A DNA stretch of 64,000 nt from Desulfomarina profundi (GCF_019703855.1 NZ_AP024086.1:3244501-3308500); one strand, 5' to 3'. Shown: positions 37,434 through 46,674, counted from the stretch's first letter. Made by a program: numbers and translations. The notes: generated from the letters alone by a model not told the origin.

Positions 37434-37463
37434 AAAAAACGGGGACTTTTCTGTCCCCGTCTG
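37434..37463 (-). terminator. Terminator of the PEP-CTERM gene
   Basis: Stem ACGGGGAC / GTCCCCGT with loop AGAAAA and a T6 run on the minus strand, about 30 bases after the stop at 37495. Confidence 0.8.
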
Positions 37464-37494
37464 TTGTTATTATTTATCTTTTAGTAATGAGAAC

Positions 37495-38300
37495 TTACTT
37501 CTTCTTCCCGTTCCTCTTTTTCCAACCCGCCAATCCCACAATTCCTGAACCAAACAGGATCATGGTTGCAGGTTCCGGAACCGGGTCCGTCGGAACCTCA
37601 TTAATTCCTATTCTGATACGGTAGGAACCATCATTATCATCAAATGCACCCGGCGGACCGTTGAAGCCAAAACCATCTGTTATCCCGAGGAAAAGCCGGG
37701 TTGCCCCTGTTGGAGCATAAAATTCCTGAAAAATATTGGTGGAAGTCAGGCCATTTCCAATAAAGAATACCTGGCCGAGGTCCGGTGAAAGATTTAAGAA
37801 ATCAACTCCCAGCCCACTGGTTGAGAAATCAAGCGTTCCCGGGGCAGTACCGTTGGGAATATTGTTGTCCAGAAACAGTCCGACCAGTGCCCCTGGGTAC
37901 CGATATACCCACTGATACCGCCAAAAGAACTGATATTACTGCTGCCCGGAGTACCATTACCATCAGGACCATACATAGTACCACCAAAACCATTAAAAAA
38001 GCTTATTCCACCGATTGCCGGATCCAGTACTCGAACAATATCCCCGCCGGAAACGGCGAACCCCGGCGGCATGGTTTCCTGAATTTCCTCAGGGGTCGGT
38101 CCGCCATGTCGAACCAGACCTCCGGGCCAGGGATCGCTTGCCGGTGGAATTGTCAAATCTGTCCTGCCCGCAAGCCATATGGCGTCACTCCCCTGAATGG
38201 TGGTATCAATTATAAGTGCGTTGGCCGATACTGACAAACACAGACCTGCCGCCCCCAATATTGCAATCTGCAGCCACCTGCGACCTGTTTTTTCATTCAT
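37495..38300 (-). CDS. PEP-CTERM sorting-domain protein, frameshifted
   Basis: Secreted protein (about 268 aa if restored). Start ATG 38300 (MNEKTGRRWLQ) with GGGAGTGAA upstream; signal peptide IAILGAAGLCLSVSANA. The N-terminal part ends GISGYIGTQG; then one missing base at the C4 run 37890-37893 (G-run on the coding strand) shifts the frame. The next frame continues ALVGLFLDNNIPNGTAPGTL, TRLFLGITDGFGFNG and DDNDGSYRIRIGINEVP, then VPEPATMILFGSGIVGLAG with WKKRNGKKK, a canonical PEP-CTERM anchor processed by an exosortase. Without the shift the protein would lose its sorting signal. The gene has its own terminator. Function of the body is unknown. Confidence 0.82.
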
Positions 38301-38622
38301 TTCACTCCCTCCCCTGACCTGATTCAAGAAACACGTTTTGGTCGATTCTTTATTTTTCGACCTTTCCATGAGCAAAGCAAGTCACGTGCCATTCTCTGAA
38401 GTTCCTGATTATTCCCGCCCTCACACCGGCTTCAGAAATAATTTTCGGATCAAAGAATTTACATGGTGACTCGACCTTATACTATTAGTGCCGATACCAG
38501 GAAAGAAAGTTCAGTTATCAGGAAAAATTCTTAATCAACATTTTTCTCATCAATTCAAGTTCAAGATCATGGAGAACAGGATCAGGTGTAAATTGAACTG
38601 CCATGGATTAATGAAATAAAAC

Positions 38623-38664
38623 GCAAAAAAGCCAACCACTGTTATCAGTGATCGGCTTTTTTGC
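38623..38664 (-). terminator. Terminator downstream of tRNA-Pro
   Basis: Exact 11-bp stem GCAAAAAAGCC (38623-38633) / GGCTTTTTTGC (38654-38664), with an inner hairpin and a T-run on both strands. Confidence 0.75.
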
Positions 38665-38671
38665 GGGTCAA

Positions 38672-38749
38672 TGGTCGGGGCGGTAGGATTCGAACCTACG
38701 ACCTCCTGCTCCCAAGGCAGGCGCGCTAACCAGGCTGCGCTACGCCCCG
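38672..38749 (-). tRNA. tRNA-Pro (TGG)
   Basis: Cloverleaf with acceptor CGGGGCG/CGCCCCG, anticodon loop CTTGGGA (TGG), T-arm GGATTCGAACC-type sequence (reverse strand TAGGTTCGAATCCTA) and encoded CCA. Its upstream region is the tRNA-Asn terminator, so it probably relies on read-through from the tRNA-Asn promoter. Confidence 0.95.
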
Positions 38750-38758
38750 GCTACAGTC

Positions 38759-38787
38759 AAAAAAGGCTCGAAATAAATTCGAGCCTG
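38759..38787 (-). terminator. Terminator between tRNA-Asn and tRNA-Pro
   Basis: AGGCTCGAA (38764-38772) / TTCGAGCCT (38778-38786) followed by T6 on the minus strand. Confidence 0.7.
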
Positions 38788-38794
38788 GAAATTC

Positions 38795-38870
38795 TGGCTC
38801 CTCGGGACGGACTCGAACCGCCGACAAGGTGGTTAACAGCCACCCGCTCTACCAACTGAGCTACCGAGGA
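38795..38870 (-). tRNA. tRNA-Asn (GTT)
   Basis: 76-nt cloverleaf: acceptor TCCTCGG/CCGAGGA, anticodon loop CTGTTAA (GTT), T-arm GGTTCGAGTCC and encoded CCA at 38797-38795. Confidence 0.96.
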
Positions 38871-38982
38871 TCACACAGTATACTGCAAGAGCATTTTCCG
38901 ACAGAATTGTCAAATTCCATCGTACAGACAGCACAAAACCACTCCTGTATTGCTGTTGCTCAAATACCGAATTGTGGGAGCG

Positions 38983-39011
38983 AATATATATACTTTGATT
39001 TTGAGTGTCAA
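38983..39011 (-). promoter_or_regulatory. Strong sigma70 promoter for tRNA-Asn
   Basis: On the minus strand TTGACA (39011-39006) and TATATT (38988-38983) with a 17-base spacer, about 110 bases before the mature tRNA 5' end. Confidence 0.6.
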
Positions 39012-39070
39012 CCTTTTTTAAGCAATATTTTATAAAATAGAGCCGGACAAACCCCAGGCTATACTATTTC

Positions 39071-39107
39071 CAGCATTAACCAGCATTTCTCATGCGGGTT
39101 AATGCTG
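39071..39107. repeat. Strong hairpin upstream of the SagB-like gene
   Basis: CAGCATTAACC (39071-39081) pairs exactly with GGTTAATGCTG (39097-39107). The rest of the 434-base gap 38871-39304 holds only the tRNA promoter; no gene is seen. Confidence 0.5.
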
Positions 39108-39304
39108 CTGTGCAGACAGCGAAAATGATCCGGGAGAAAGCCAAGTTCCTCCTCCATATCCTGCCCTGTTCAACGACCATTATAATTCTCCGCCCGCGCA
39201 TGCAAAAATCAGATGATCAGAAGGCTTCTTCAGTATATATATAAAAAAGAAGAATGTTTTGTGCAGGAAATTATCCGACATAAACTTTCAGCAAACGGTT
39301 ACTC

Positions 39305-40060
39305 ATGAATAAATTCAAACAGCATCGTGACTTTATAAAAGACAGCCTCAGAAAAACAATTGACTTCCGCACAAGTGATCAATCCCGCGGCGTCCCTACT
39401 CCCCCTCTGCAGGAACCGATTGATGAGAGTCTTCCCCGCATCAAGTTACCCGACAGAGGTTCGTGGGAACCAACCATTCCAGCAGCAAACCTGGTACAAA
39501 TGATAGGTAAACGGCGAAGCAGACGAACATTCAACCAGGCCTTTCTTGAGGTGGAAGAACTCGCTTTTCTCCTCTGGGCGACCCAGGGTCAGAGGAATCA
39601 GGATGGCCGGACACCCCATTTTCGGACAGTTCCTTCTGCAGGGGCCAGACACAGCTTTGAAACCTACCTGTTCATTCACAGGGTAAAAAAAATTCCTCCC
39701 GGACTGTATCGTTTTCTCCCCCTTTCCAATGAACTTGTCATGCTCTACCCCATGGACGAGCATCACAGGGCTCAACTATCGTGGGCTGTGCTGGGTCAGC
39801 ATTTTGTTGCTCGAAGTGCGGTGACTTTTGTCTGGACAGCTGTTCCAAACCGCATGGAATGGCGTTATCTTGAGGCAGCTCACCGGGTTATTCTGCTGGA
39901 TGCCGGTCATGTCTGTCAGAACCTGTATCTCGCCTGTGAAGCAATTCAGGCTGGGACCTGTGCCATAGCGGCATATGACCAGGAGGCCATGGACGAACTC
40001 CTTCAGGTAGACGGGGAAAACCAGTTTACCATCTACCTTGCCCCTGTCGGCAGATATTAG
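39305..40060 (+). CDS. SagB/ThcOx-type nitroreductase-fold dehydrogenase
   Basis: FMN-dependent oxidoreductase (251 aa) of the SagB/ThcOx family. Visible: KRRSRRTFNQAFLEVEELAFLLWATQG (FMN-binding start), FRTVPSAGARHSFETYLFI (conserved PSAG), GLYRF, and RYLEAAHRVILLDAGHVCQNLYLACEA with C-terminal IYLAPVGR. In thiopeptide/azole clusters such enzymes oxidise azolines, but no cyclodehydratase or precursor peptide is nearby, so a general quinone/nitro reductase role is equally likely. Confidence 0.88.
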   Translation: MNKFKQHRDFIKDSLRKTIDFRTSDQSRGVPTPPLQEPIDESLPRIKLPDRGSWEPTIPAANLVQMIGKRRSRRTFNQAFLEVEELAFLLWATQGQRNQDGRTPHFRTVPSAGARHSFETYLFIHRVKKIPPGLYRFLPLSNELVMLYPMDEHHRAQLSWAVLGQHFVARSAVTFVWTAVPNRMEWRYLEAAHRVILLDAGHVCQNLYLACEAIQAGTCAIAAYDQEAMDELLQVDGENQFTIYLAPVGRY

Positions 40061-40113
40061 CTCGTGTCCGTCTCTACGGTGATATTTTCAGATAATTCAT
40101 TACGGAAAAAAAC

Positions 40114-40329
40114 ATGACAATAAAACTTCTGGCAATAACAGCTTTACCGTCGATATCAATCAGCCTCATATTCTTCCTTTCAGGCACCGGAATACTGATT
40201 TCGATACTATCCGGTTTAATTACAGCTGTTCTTTTCCGGCTCTTTACACGCAACCCACAACCTGAAGAAAAACTACCATGCTCCTCCGTCAGTTGTTGTC
40301 ATTACCTTCTGGATCACAAAGAAAAGTAA
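40114..40329 (+). CDS. Small membrane protein, hypothetical
   Basis: 71 aa, not recognised. Two closely spaced hydrophobic helices (LLAITALPSISISLIFFLSG; ILISILSGLITAVLFRLF) are followed by a short polar tail containing CSSVSCCH. It begins 54 bases after the SagB-like gene with only a weak ACGGA site and is followed by a hairpin. Coding status is probable but not certain. Confidence 0.4.
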   Translation: MTIKLLAITALPSISISLIFFLSGTGILISILSGLITAVLFRLFTRNPQPEEKLPCSSVSCCHYLLDHKEK

Positions 40330-40340
40330 CCCGAAACTGT

Positions 40341-40378
40341 AGGGTGCCTTGAAAAATTAGAATTTTTCAAAGTACCCT
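40341..40378. terminator. Hairpin between convergent genes
   Basis: AGGGTGCCTTGAAAAATT (40341-40358) pairs with AATTTTTCAAAGTACCCT (40361-40378), nearly perfectly. Likely bidirectional terminator for the SagB region and the glycerate kinase operon. Confidence 0.55.
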
Positions 40379-40484
40379 GTATATTTCTATGATACTGTGT
40401 GTTAAAGGACTGCTTCACGATGAGATTTAATTTTCGGACTCTGCCATCACTTTGCCTGCGACAGGCAGGAAGCAATATGGCAGG

Positions 40485-41822
40485 CTACGATTGGACAAGG
40501 ATTATGCGAAGATCCATTACATTGGTTTTTGTCGGTCCTGTCTTGTACAGGTTCTCAAGATTATCAAAAAAATGATATGAATCATTATTATCGAGGAACT
40601 GTTGAGCGTCCATGCCAAGAGATCTGGCTCTGGCAATAGTTGTTTCGTCCGCCACGGCACCGGCTGCATCGGTGGGTCCGTCGGTTCCGTCAGTGCCACC
40701 ACTCAAAACCTCGATTTTTTTCAGCCCATCCATATGCAGTGCCGCGGCCAGGACAAATTCCTGATTGCGACCACCTTTTCCAGCACCCCGTATCGTTACT
40801 GTAGTTTCTCCACCAGAAAGCAGGCATGCGGGTTTTCGAACGGGATTACCACTGATGGCAATTTCTCTGGCCACAGCCATGTGACAGGCCGCAATATCAC
40901 GAGTTTCTCCTTCAATCAAGGAGGAGAGCAGCAATGTATTATATCCCAGGGCCGTTGCCTTTTCTTTTGCTTTAACAAGGGCATCAATATTTCGACCGAT
41001 AATAATATTACGGTTTTTCTTAAAAAATTCCTGTTCAGCCTTGGGAGTTTCAACGACTTTTCCTGCCACTCCTGCCCGTATATGGTCGTAAACTGAAACG
41101 GGAATCTTTTTTTTAATATCGTATTTCACAAAAATTTCCATGCAGTCAGCAAACGTAGTAGGGTCGGGAACACAGGGGCCTGAAGCGATAACATCCAGAT
41201 CGTCTCCGACCACATCGGAAAGAATGAGGGTGACAAGAGTCGCAGGATAAACCGCCCTGACAAGCCCGCCACCTTTAATCACGGAAAGGTGTTTTCGCAC
41301 ACTATTTATTTCATGGATAGTGGCACCGCAGGAAAGCAGAACCCGTGTAGTATCCTGCTTATCTCCGAGACTGACGCCGTTAACCGGAAGAGGAAGAAGA
41401 GCTGAACCACCTCCGGAAAGAAGACATATGACCAGTGTTTCCCGGTCAACCCGCCTTGCCAACCGGTAAATTTCCCGGGCTCCGGCCAGCCCTCTGGCGT
41501 CGGGAACAGGATGACTGGCTTCCCGTATCGTTATTCGTTTAAGCTTTTCAAGATGACCATCTTTGACCGTTATCAACCCTTCTGAAATACGATCTCCCAA
41601 CAGAGCTTCCACAGATTTCGCCATGGCAGCACCCGCTTTTCCAGCTCCGAGGACAACAATTTTTTTATATTGACGGAGATCATACTCTGCCCCGTCAACA
41701 AAAAAAACATTTCCATCAAGCCGACAGAATCTGTTGATCGCAGCTCCGGGCTCCACAGCGGCAAGGCCGGCTTGAAAAATCGATATGACATCCTGATACC
41801 TCTCAGGCAGTTGTTCTTCCAT
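40485..41822 (-). CDS. Glycerate 2-kinase (DUF4147/MOFRL family)
   Basis: 445 aa enzyme of the GckA/TtuD group: ATP-dependent phosphorylation of D-glycerate, giving 2-phosphoglycerate for glycolysis. The DUF4147 N-terminal domain has VVLGAGKAGAAMAKSVE (about 51-67), LSGGGSALLPLP and VRKHLSVIKGGGL; the C-terminal MOFRL domain has ACLLSGGETTVTIRGAGKGG and LSGGTDGTDGPTDAAGA. It is the last gene of a six-gene set with a TRAP transporter, MBL hydrolase and FadR-type regulator, which suggests uptake and use of glycerate or a related hydroxy acid. Confidence 0.92.
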   Translation of the reverse strand: MEEQLPERYQDVISIFQAGLAAVEPGAAINRFCRLDGNVFFVDGAEYDLRQYKKIVVLGAGKAGAAMAKSVEALLGDRISEGLITVKDGHLEKLKRITIREASHPVPDARGLAGAREIYRLARRVDRETLVICLLSGGGSALLPLPVNGVSLGDKQDTTRVLLSCGATIHEINSVRKHLSVIKGGGLVRAVYPATLVTLILSDVVGDDLDVIASGPCVPDPTTFADCMEIFVKYDIKKKIPVSVYDHIRAGVAGKVVETPKAEQEFFKKNRNIIIGRNIDALVKAKEKATALGYNTLLLSSLIEGETRDIAACHMAVAREIAISGNPVRKPACLLSGGETTVTIRGAGKGGRNQEFVLAAALHMDGLKKIEVLSGGTDGTDGPTDAAGAVADETTIARARSLGMDAQQFLDNNDSYHFFDNLENLYKTGPTKTNVMDLRIILVQS

Positions 41823-41916
41823 TATTTTATATCACTAAAAGTATCAATTTCAGAGAACACTACTCCTTGTTAATTAACATGGCCGTGGAGCACCAGCGTG
41901 CGGAACACATACTGTT

Positions 41917-43272
41917 TCAATGAGCCGGTCCCATTATCTTCTCAGGCAGCCAGGTAATTATTCCCGGAAAAACCGTACAGAGAAACAGAACCACCATAAT
42001 AATCAAAACAAAAGGAATCACCCCTTTAATTATATCCGACATGGACAATTCCAGTTCCGGAGGAGCCGTACCTTTAAGAACAAAGATCGACATGGCCATA
42101 GGCGGTGTCTGAAAAGCCATCTGTAGATTGATGCAAATCATCATTCCGGCCCAGAGAGGATTAAAACCAAGATGTGAGAGGATAGGTGAAAAAATAGGTA
42201 CAATAATAAAAACAATACCTATCCACTCAATAAAGAGACCCAGCAGAAACACAATCAACATAATCATAGCAAAGGATGCCCACTTACCTCCTGGCACAGC
42301 AAGTATCAGACTGGACACCACATCACCGGAACCGGCACTCATGAAGACTCCGACAAAAGCATAGCAGAGTGCTGCGATCATGACAACAAAAGCGCTGACC
42401 CGCAATGTCTCCAGGGAAGCGTGGCTGAGCAGTTGAAAATTGAATTTTCCGTAGGCAATAGCCAGCAGAATTGAAGCAAGACAACCGACAGCCGCTGCTT
42501 CAGTAGGAGGGGCTATTCCTGAGAAAATTGTTCCAAGGACCGCAAGAATCAGAAAAATAGGGGGTACCAATGACTTCAGCAAACGCCAGAGTTTTTTCAT
42601 GGAGAATGGTGTCATCTGATCTGCAGGTATGGGAGGGCCCAGTTCCGAATTGAAATGACAACGAACAACGATATAAACAACATAGGAAAAAGCGAGAATC
42701 AACCCCGGGAAAACCGCACCCATAAACATCTGACCAATGGAGATACCGGCCTGGGGGCCGTAAACTACCAGCATGATGCTCGGCGGAATTAATATGCCCA
42801 GAGTTCCCGAAGCCACAATGGAACCCGCCGCCAACGGTTTATCATACCCACGACTCAGCATCGGGCCCAGGGCTATAAGGGTCAGAATGGTTACCGAGGC
42901 CGCGATCACTCCCAGACAAGTAGCAAGAATTGTACCGAAAATAATGGTGACAATAGCCAGCCCTCCCCGCAATCTGCCGAGAACTTCATAGAGGCTTTCA
43001 TACAGATCTTTTGTAATCCCTGAATGCTGGAGAATAACCCCCATAAACGTAAACAGAGGTACAGCCAAATAAGGGTAATTCAGGGAAAGAGAGTAAAAGC
43101 GACTGTATAAGATATGATAGGTTGTGGTGGGTCCGAAAATGAGAATACCAACAATAAAAGACACACTGCCGATGACAAAGGCAATCGGGAATCCTGTCAG
43201 GACCAGCGTAAAAACTCCCCCCAGCATAAGGAAAGCAACAAGTTCTGCGCTCAAATCAAGCAATTTCTTCAC
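41917..43272 (-). CDS. dctM: TRAP transporter large permease (DctM type)
   Basis: 451 aa, 12-13 membrane segments; Na+-coupled channel subunit of a tripartite ATP-independent transporter. Features: FIVGILIFGPTTTYHILYSR, AVPLFTFMGVILQHSGI, GSIVASGTLGILIPPSIMLV (conserved G-T-L-G-x-L-I-P-P-S) and APPTEAAAVGC. It overlaps the small permease by 17 bases. Confidence 0.94.
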   Translation of the reverse strand: MKKLLDLSAELVAFLMLGGVFTLVLTGFPIAFVIGSVSFIVGILIFGPTTTYHILYSRFYSLSLNYPYLAVPLFTFMGVILQHSGITKDLYESLYEVLGRLRGGLAIVTIIFGTILATCLGVIAASVTILTLIALGPMLSRGYDKPLAAGSIVASGTLGILIPPSIMLVVYGPQAGISIGQMFMGAVFPGLILAFSYVVYIVVRCHFNSELGPPIPADQMTPFSMKKLWRLLKSLVPPIFLILAVLGTIFSGIAPPTEAAAVGCLASILLAIAYGKFNFQLLSHASLETLRVSAFVVMIAALCYAFVGVFMSAGSGDVVSSLILAVPGGKWASFAMIMLIVFLLGLFIEWIGIVFIIVPIFSPILSHLGFNPLWAGMMICINLQMAFQTPPMAMSIFVLKGTAPPELELSMSDIIKGVIPFVLIIMVVLFLCTVFPGIITWLPEKIMGPAH

Positions 43273-43774
43273 CTCTTATGACAAAATAAAGATCCCTAAT
43301 AAACCTGGCTATTCCCTGGAGAATCAGGAGAAACAGGCCAATGGCGAAAACAGTTCGATAAGGAGCAGCAGGTGGGTACCAGAAACTGGTAAACATTACT
43401 TCATGAATTCTCCAGGCCTTTGCCGCCCAGGTTACTGCGAGTTTGAACATGATAATCATCAATGGAAAAAACAGTACCAGGGAACAGATAACGTCTATAA
43501 GAGCCTGTTTGCGACGTGAAGTCTGCATATAAAAAATATCAACTCTGGTGTGGGCATTATGGAGATAATTATAAGATGCCCCAAGCATATAAATCACACC
43601 ACCAGCCATGCACATGGTATCATATGACCAGATCGTCGGGGCATCAAAGAAATGCCTGGCAATGGCCTCGTAGGATCCCGCAAAGACCAGGATCAAGGCA
43701 AACCACTTCCCTATTTGACCTGATTTTTCACTCAACCAATCAACCACCGCCAGGAATTTTAACAGACCGGTCAT
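43256..43774 (-). CDS. dctQ: TRAP transporter small permease (DctQ type)
   Basis: 172 aa with four predicted membrane helices (WFALILVFAGSYEAIARHFF; YDTMCMAGGVIYMLGASYNYL; LIDVICSLVLFFPLMIIMFKLA; YRTVFAIGLFLLILQGIARF). The conserved HTRVDIFY after helix 2 is typical of DctQ. It bridges the binding protein and DctM in the membrane complex. Confidence 0.92.
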   Translation of the reverse strand: MTGLLKFLAVVDWLSEKSGQIGKWFALILVFAGSYEAIARHFFDAPTIWSYDTMCMAGGVIYMLGASYNYLHNAHTRVDIFYMQTSRRKQALIDVICSLVLFFPLMIIMFKLAVTWAAKAWRIHEVMFTSFWYPPAAPYRTVFAIGLFLLILQGIARFIRDLYFVIRGEEIA

Positions 43775-43874
43775 GTTACTCTCCTTGTTTTACACCTGAC
43801 TTTTCTCTTTTTTCCAAGGAGTTCTCCGTTTACTTCCCGAAGAACTCCTTCTCCTGCAACATTGAAGACAGTCT

Positions 43875-44930
43875 CTATTTTATTGCGTTGTAAGCTTCTC
43901 CAAATTCTTTCATTGAGTTATAGATTTCAGCAAAAATAGGCTTTTCACTTTTTGATTTTTCCGCATAAAACTTATCTGCCTCAGCAGACAGTGCCACCTC
44001 AATATCTCTCGGAACTTTGTACACTTCATTCCCGGCCGCTCTGAATTTATCAACAGCCTTGACTGATTCAAAAACCAGGTATTCATGCTGTTTCTGTGTA
44101 TATTCAGCCACAACAGACTGAACAATCTTCTTCAAATCATCGGGGAGCTTGGCCCATGCTTCCTTATTGACAAAAATTACCTGGGGATCACTCGGCGCCC
44201 TTGTTGGTGAAAGATACACATATTTAGCCACCTCGTTGAAATGCATCTTCCAGTTCGATGCGAGGGTGGAATATTCAAATGCGTCAATTGTACCTCTCTG
44301 CATTGCTTCATAAAGCTGTCCACCTGGAATAATTACAGTTGCAGCACCCATTCTCTTCAGTATCTCACCCCCATCTCCCATACAGCGGGCTTTCAGGCCT
44401 TTCAGGTCAGCCAATGATTCAAGTTTGACCTTGGAATGGAAAAATACCTCTTCAGGTAAAGGAGCAAGGGCCCCCGGGAAAGTCATGACATTGTAACCTT
44501 CCATCATTTTATTCAACAGATCAGCACCTCCTCCATAATCAAACCAGGTGCGCAATGCTTCACCAGGCAAACCACCAGGTCTTGAGCTGATCAAACCCGC
44601 AGCAGGCCACTTGTCCAGATTGTACATAGGACAGGAATAAGCCATCTGCAACACTCCCTGGTCAATAGCATCAACTTCCTTATAGGCTGGAACAATTGAT
44701 CCACCCACGAAAGGTTTTACTGTCAGCCTTCCTCCAGTGGCCTTGGTTATAGCCTTACAGAGTTTATCATGAAAAATCTGTGAAGGATCTGAGGCAGGAC
44801 CGTGCCCGGAAGACTTCCAGATTATCTTTCCACTCTTTCCGGCAAAACTGCCTGTAGCCGAGATGAGGACCAAGGCAAAAACTGCCAGTCCAGCTGTAAA
44901 AACACTCCGTTTTTTCCAGAAGATACTCAT
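43875..44930 (-). CDS. dctP: TRAP transporter substrate-binding protein (DctP type)
   Basis: 351 aa periplasmic receptor. The start chosen is ATG 44930 (MSIFWKKRSVFTAGL), preceded by GAGGAGG; signal peptide with LAVFALVLISATGSFAG. Body motifs: TGGRLTVKPFVGGSIVPAYK, LADLKGLKARCMGDGGEIL and MQRGTIDAFEYS (the family substrate-loop region). Ligand unknown; glycerate or another hydroxy/keto acid is suggested by neighbours. Confidence 0.93.
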   Translation of the reverse strand: MSIFWKKRSVFTAGLAVFALVLISATGSFAGKSGKIIWKSSGHGPASDPSQIFHDKLCKAITKATGGRLTVKPFVGGSIVPAYKEVDAIDQGVLQMAYSCPMYNLDKWPAAGLISSRPGGLPGEALRTWFDYGGGADLLNKMMEGYNVMTFPGALAPLPEEVFFHSKVKLESLADLKGLKARCMGDGGEILKRMGAATVIIPGGQLYEAMQRGTIDAFEYSTLASNWKMHFNEVAKYVYLSPTRAPSDPQVIFVNKEAWAKLPDDLKKIVQSVVAEYTQKQHEYLVFESVKAVDKFRAAGNEVYKVPRDIEVALSAEADKFYAEKSKSEKPIFAEIYNSMKEFGEAYNAIK

Positions 44931-45024
44931 GATAAAACCTCCTCTTTTAATATAAGATGCTATTTCGCCAGACAAGCCGACTTCTTTCCTGCGTGAACTG
45001 TAGCATCGTTATGAAACAACCTCT

Positions 45025-45855
45025 TCAATCTACAAATAAAGTACTTCCAGTATGGTTCTGGAAATATCTCTTTTCGCTGCTGGAAAGGTTTTCAATTGCA
45101 TTTTCTCCCGAACAATGTGAAATACCAATCACCTTGAGTTCCGTATTTTTCAGATAGTCAAGCGAGAGCTTGAGACTCTGCTCATCCGCTTCAACAAGAT
45201 GTGTACCTCCCAGCACCCCGTAAAGCGGCCGGCCGATCTGTTTAACCACACAGTCCAGCATGTTTTTCATCCCCGGATGGGAGCAACCGAGAAGAACAAT
45301 CAGACCGGGATCGGTATCAATGGCCAGCAACACCTCGTCATCAAAATAATCCGGAAGCAGTGCCCCCTCCTTTCTCACCTTGAAACGTGGATTGACTGAT
45401 TCATCCGCATGAATCCGGGGAAATGAAGTGATGACATATACACCAGGAACAATCTCGGTACACTGCTGCCCGACATAGCGGAAGGTGATTCCTTTATCTT
45501 TCAGGAATTCCTCGTTGAAATTATTCCCGAGATATTCACAGGAATTATCTTTGCAACCATATTTTTCATTGAAAAAACCTTTCCCCGTGGTCAACGTAAA
45601 AGAATCTGTCAACTCCACCAGCGACCTGAAACCACCTGAATGATCATAATGACCATGACTCAGAACAACATGATCCAGAGAGCATAAATCCACTTTCAAC
45701 TGTTCCGCATTTTTTATGAATTTCTCTGACTGGCCCGTATCAAACAGTATGGAAGAACCATCCTTTTCAATAAAAAAGGAAAGTCCGTGCTCATGCTGCA
45801 ACCCATGGTGTTCTCCCGCCCGATTTTCTATCAATGTTGTAATCTGTACAGTCAT
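45025..45855 (-). CDS. MBL-fold metallohydrolase
   Basis: 276 aa metallo-beta-lactamase-fold protein of the group annotated as dihydropterin/RFAP synthase-like. Metal-binding motif LSHGHYDHSGG (about 61-71), IHADESVNPRF, and LLGCSHPGMKNML with a late GISHCSGENA histidine. Substrate unknown. It lies between the regulator gene and the TRAP genes in one orientation, probably co-regulated. Confidence 0.85.
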   Translation of the reverse strand: MTVQITTLIENRAGEHHGLQHEHGLSFFIEKDGSSILFDTGQSEKFIKNAEQLKVDLCSLDHVVLSHGHYDHSGGFRSLVELTDSFTLTTGKGFFNEKYGCKDNSCEYLGNNFNEEFLKDKGITFRYVGQQCTEIVPGVYVITSFPRIHADESVNPRFKVRKEGALLPDYFDDEVLLAIDTDPGLIVLLGCSHPGMKNMLDCVVKQIGRPLYGVLGGTHLVEADEQSLKLSLDYLKNTELKVIGISHCSGENAIENLSSSEKRYFQNHTGSTLFVD

Positions 45856-45876
45856 TTTTCCTCCGGGTTTTCTCAG

Positions 45877-46593
45877 TTAACTCAATTTTTCTTTCGACTG
45901 ATTCTTTATTTCCTTATTTATATCGTGCAGAGCGTTCACCAGGTGACGGGTCATTGCATTTTCTGCTCCGGTCTTATCCTTTTTTTTAATCGCTTCAAGA
46001 ATGTCACCATGCTCATTTACCGTTTTTTCTACTCGTCCCGGAGTGTACAGACTGGATATCCATCCATTGGGCAAGGTAGTCGTCATTGATTTCATCAGAA
46101 CATGCAGTGTCACATTTTTAGTGGCACCCGCAAGGATGCAATGGAAACGCCGATCACACTGGATAACCTCTTCAATATTTTTTTCTGCTGCAAAACGGGC
46201 AAATTTCGCACAGACTTCCTCCATTTCAAATATGTCTTTTTCTTCCGCATTTTCCGCTGCACGACTTGCAGCCTTCGGCTCGATAATCAATCGAACTTCA
46301 AAGTTATCTTTGATAGACTGCTCGTTATTCTTCAACCAGGTTGAAAATGCTTTGAACTGTTCACCATTGGCATCAAGTATGAAAATTCCCTTTCCCTGTT
46401 TGACACTCACCTGACCAGTCACCTCAAGCATCCTCATCGCTTCACGGATTGATGACCTGGAAACCTGAAGCTTTCTGGTTAATTCATTTTCGGAATAAAA
46501 TTTATCCCCAGGTTTGAAATTTTCTTCTGCAATCATCTGTTTAATAACTGTAATAACACTTTCCGACAGTCTGATTTTTTTGATCGGATCCAT
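45877..46593 (-). CDS. FadR/GntR-family regulator (FCD domain)
   Basis: 238 aa. The start chosen is ATG 46593 (MDPIKKIRLSESVITVIKQM); a TTG further up would add 28 residues that overlap an operator-like repeat. Winged HTH with KFYSENELTRKLQVSRSSIREAMRML, then a C-terminal FCD ligand domain (EVRLIIEPKAASRAAE, DRRFHCILAGATKN, HGDILEAIKKKDKTGAENAM). It heads the TRAP/glycerate-kinase set and is likely its substrate-responsive repressor. Confidence 0.9.
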   Translation of the reverse strand: MDPIKKIRLSESVITVIKQMIAEENFKPGDKFYSENELTRKLQVSRSSIREAMRMLEVTGQVSVKQGKGIFILDANGEQFKAFSTWLKNNEQSIKDNFEVRLIIEPKAASRAAENAEEKDIFEMEEVCAKFARFAAEKNIEEVIQCDRRFHCILAGATKNVTLHVLMKSMTTTLPNGWISSLYTPGRVEKTVNEHGDILEAIKKKDKTGAENAMTRHLVNALHDINKEIKNQSKEKLS

Positions 46594-46638
46594 AAAATAT
46601 CTCTGTTTCTCTCTTATTAAACCACAACACATCATCTC

Positions 46639-46674
46639 ATCTGATATCTTCTTATCAGATATCTGCTTATCAGA
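46639..46674. promoter_or_regulatory. Operator-like repeats upstream of the FadR-type regulator
   Basis: ATCTGATA-TCTTCT-TATCAGAT forms an 8-6-8 inverted repeat (46639-46660). CTTATCAGA recurs as a direct repeat at 46651-46659 and 46666-46674. The position 46-80 bases before ATG 46593 fits autoregulation. Confidence 0.5.
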
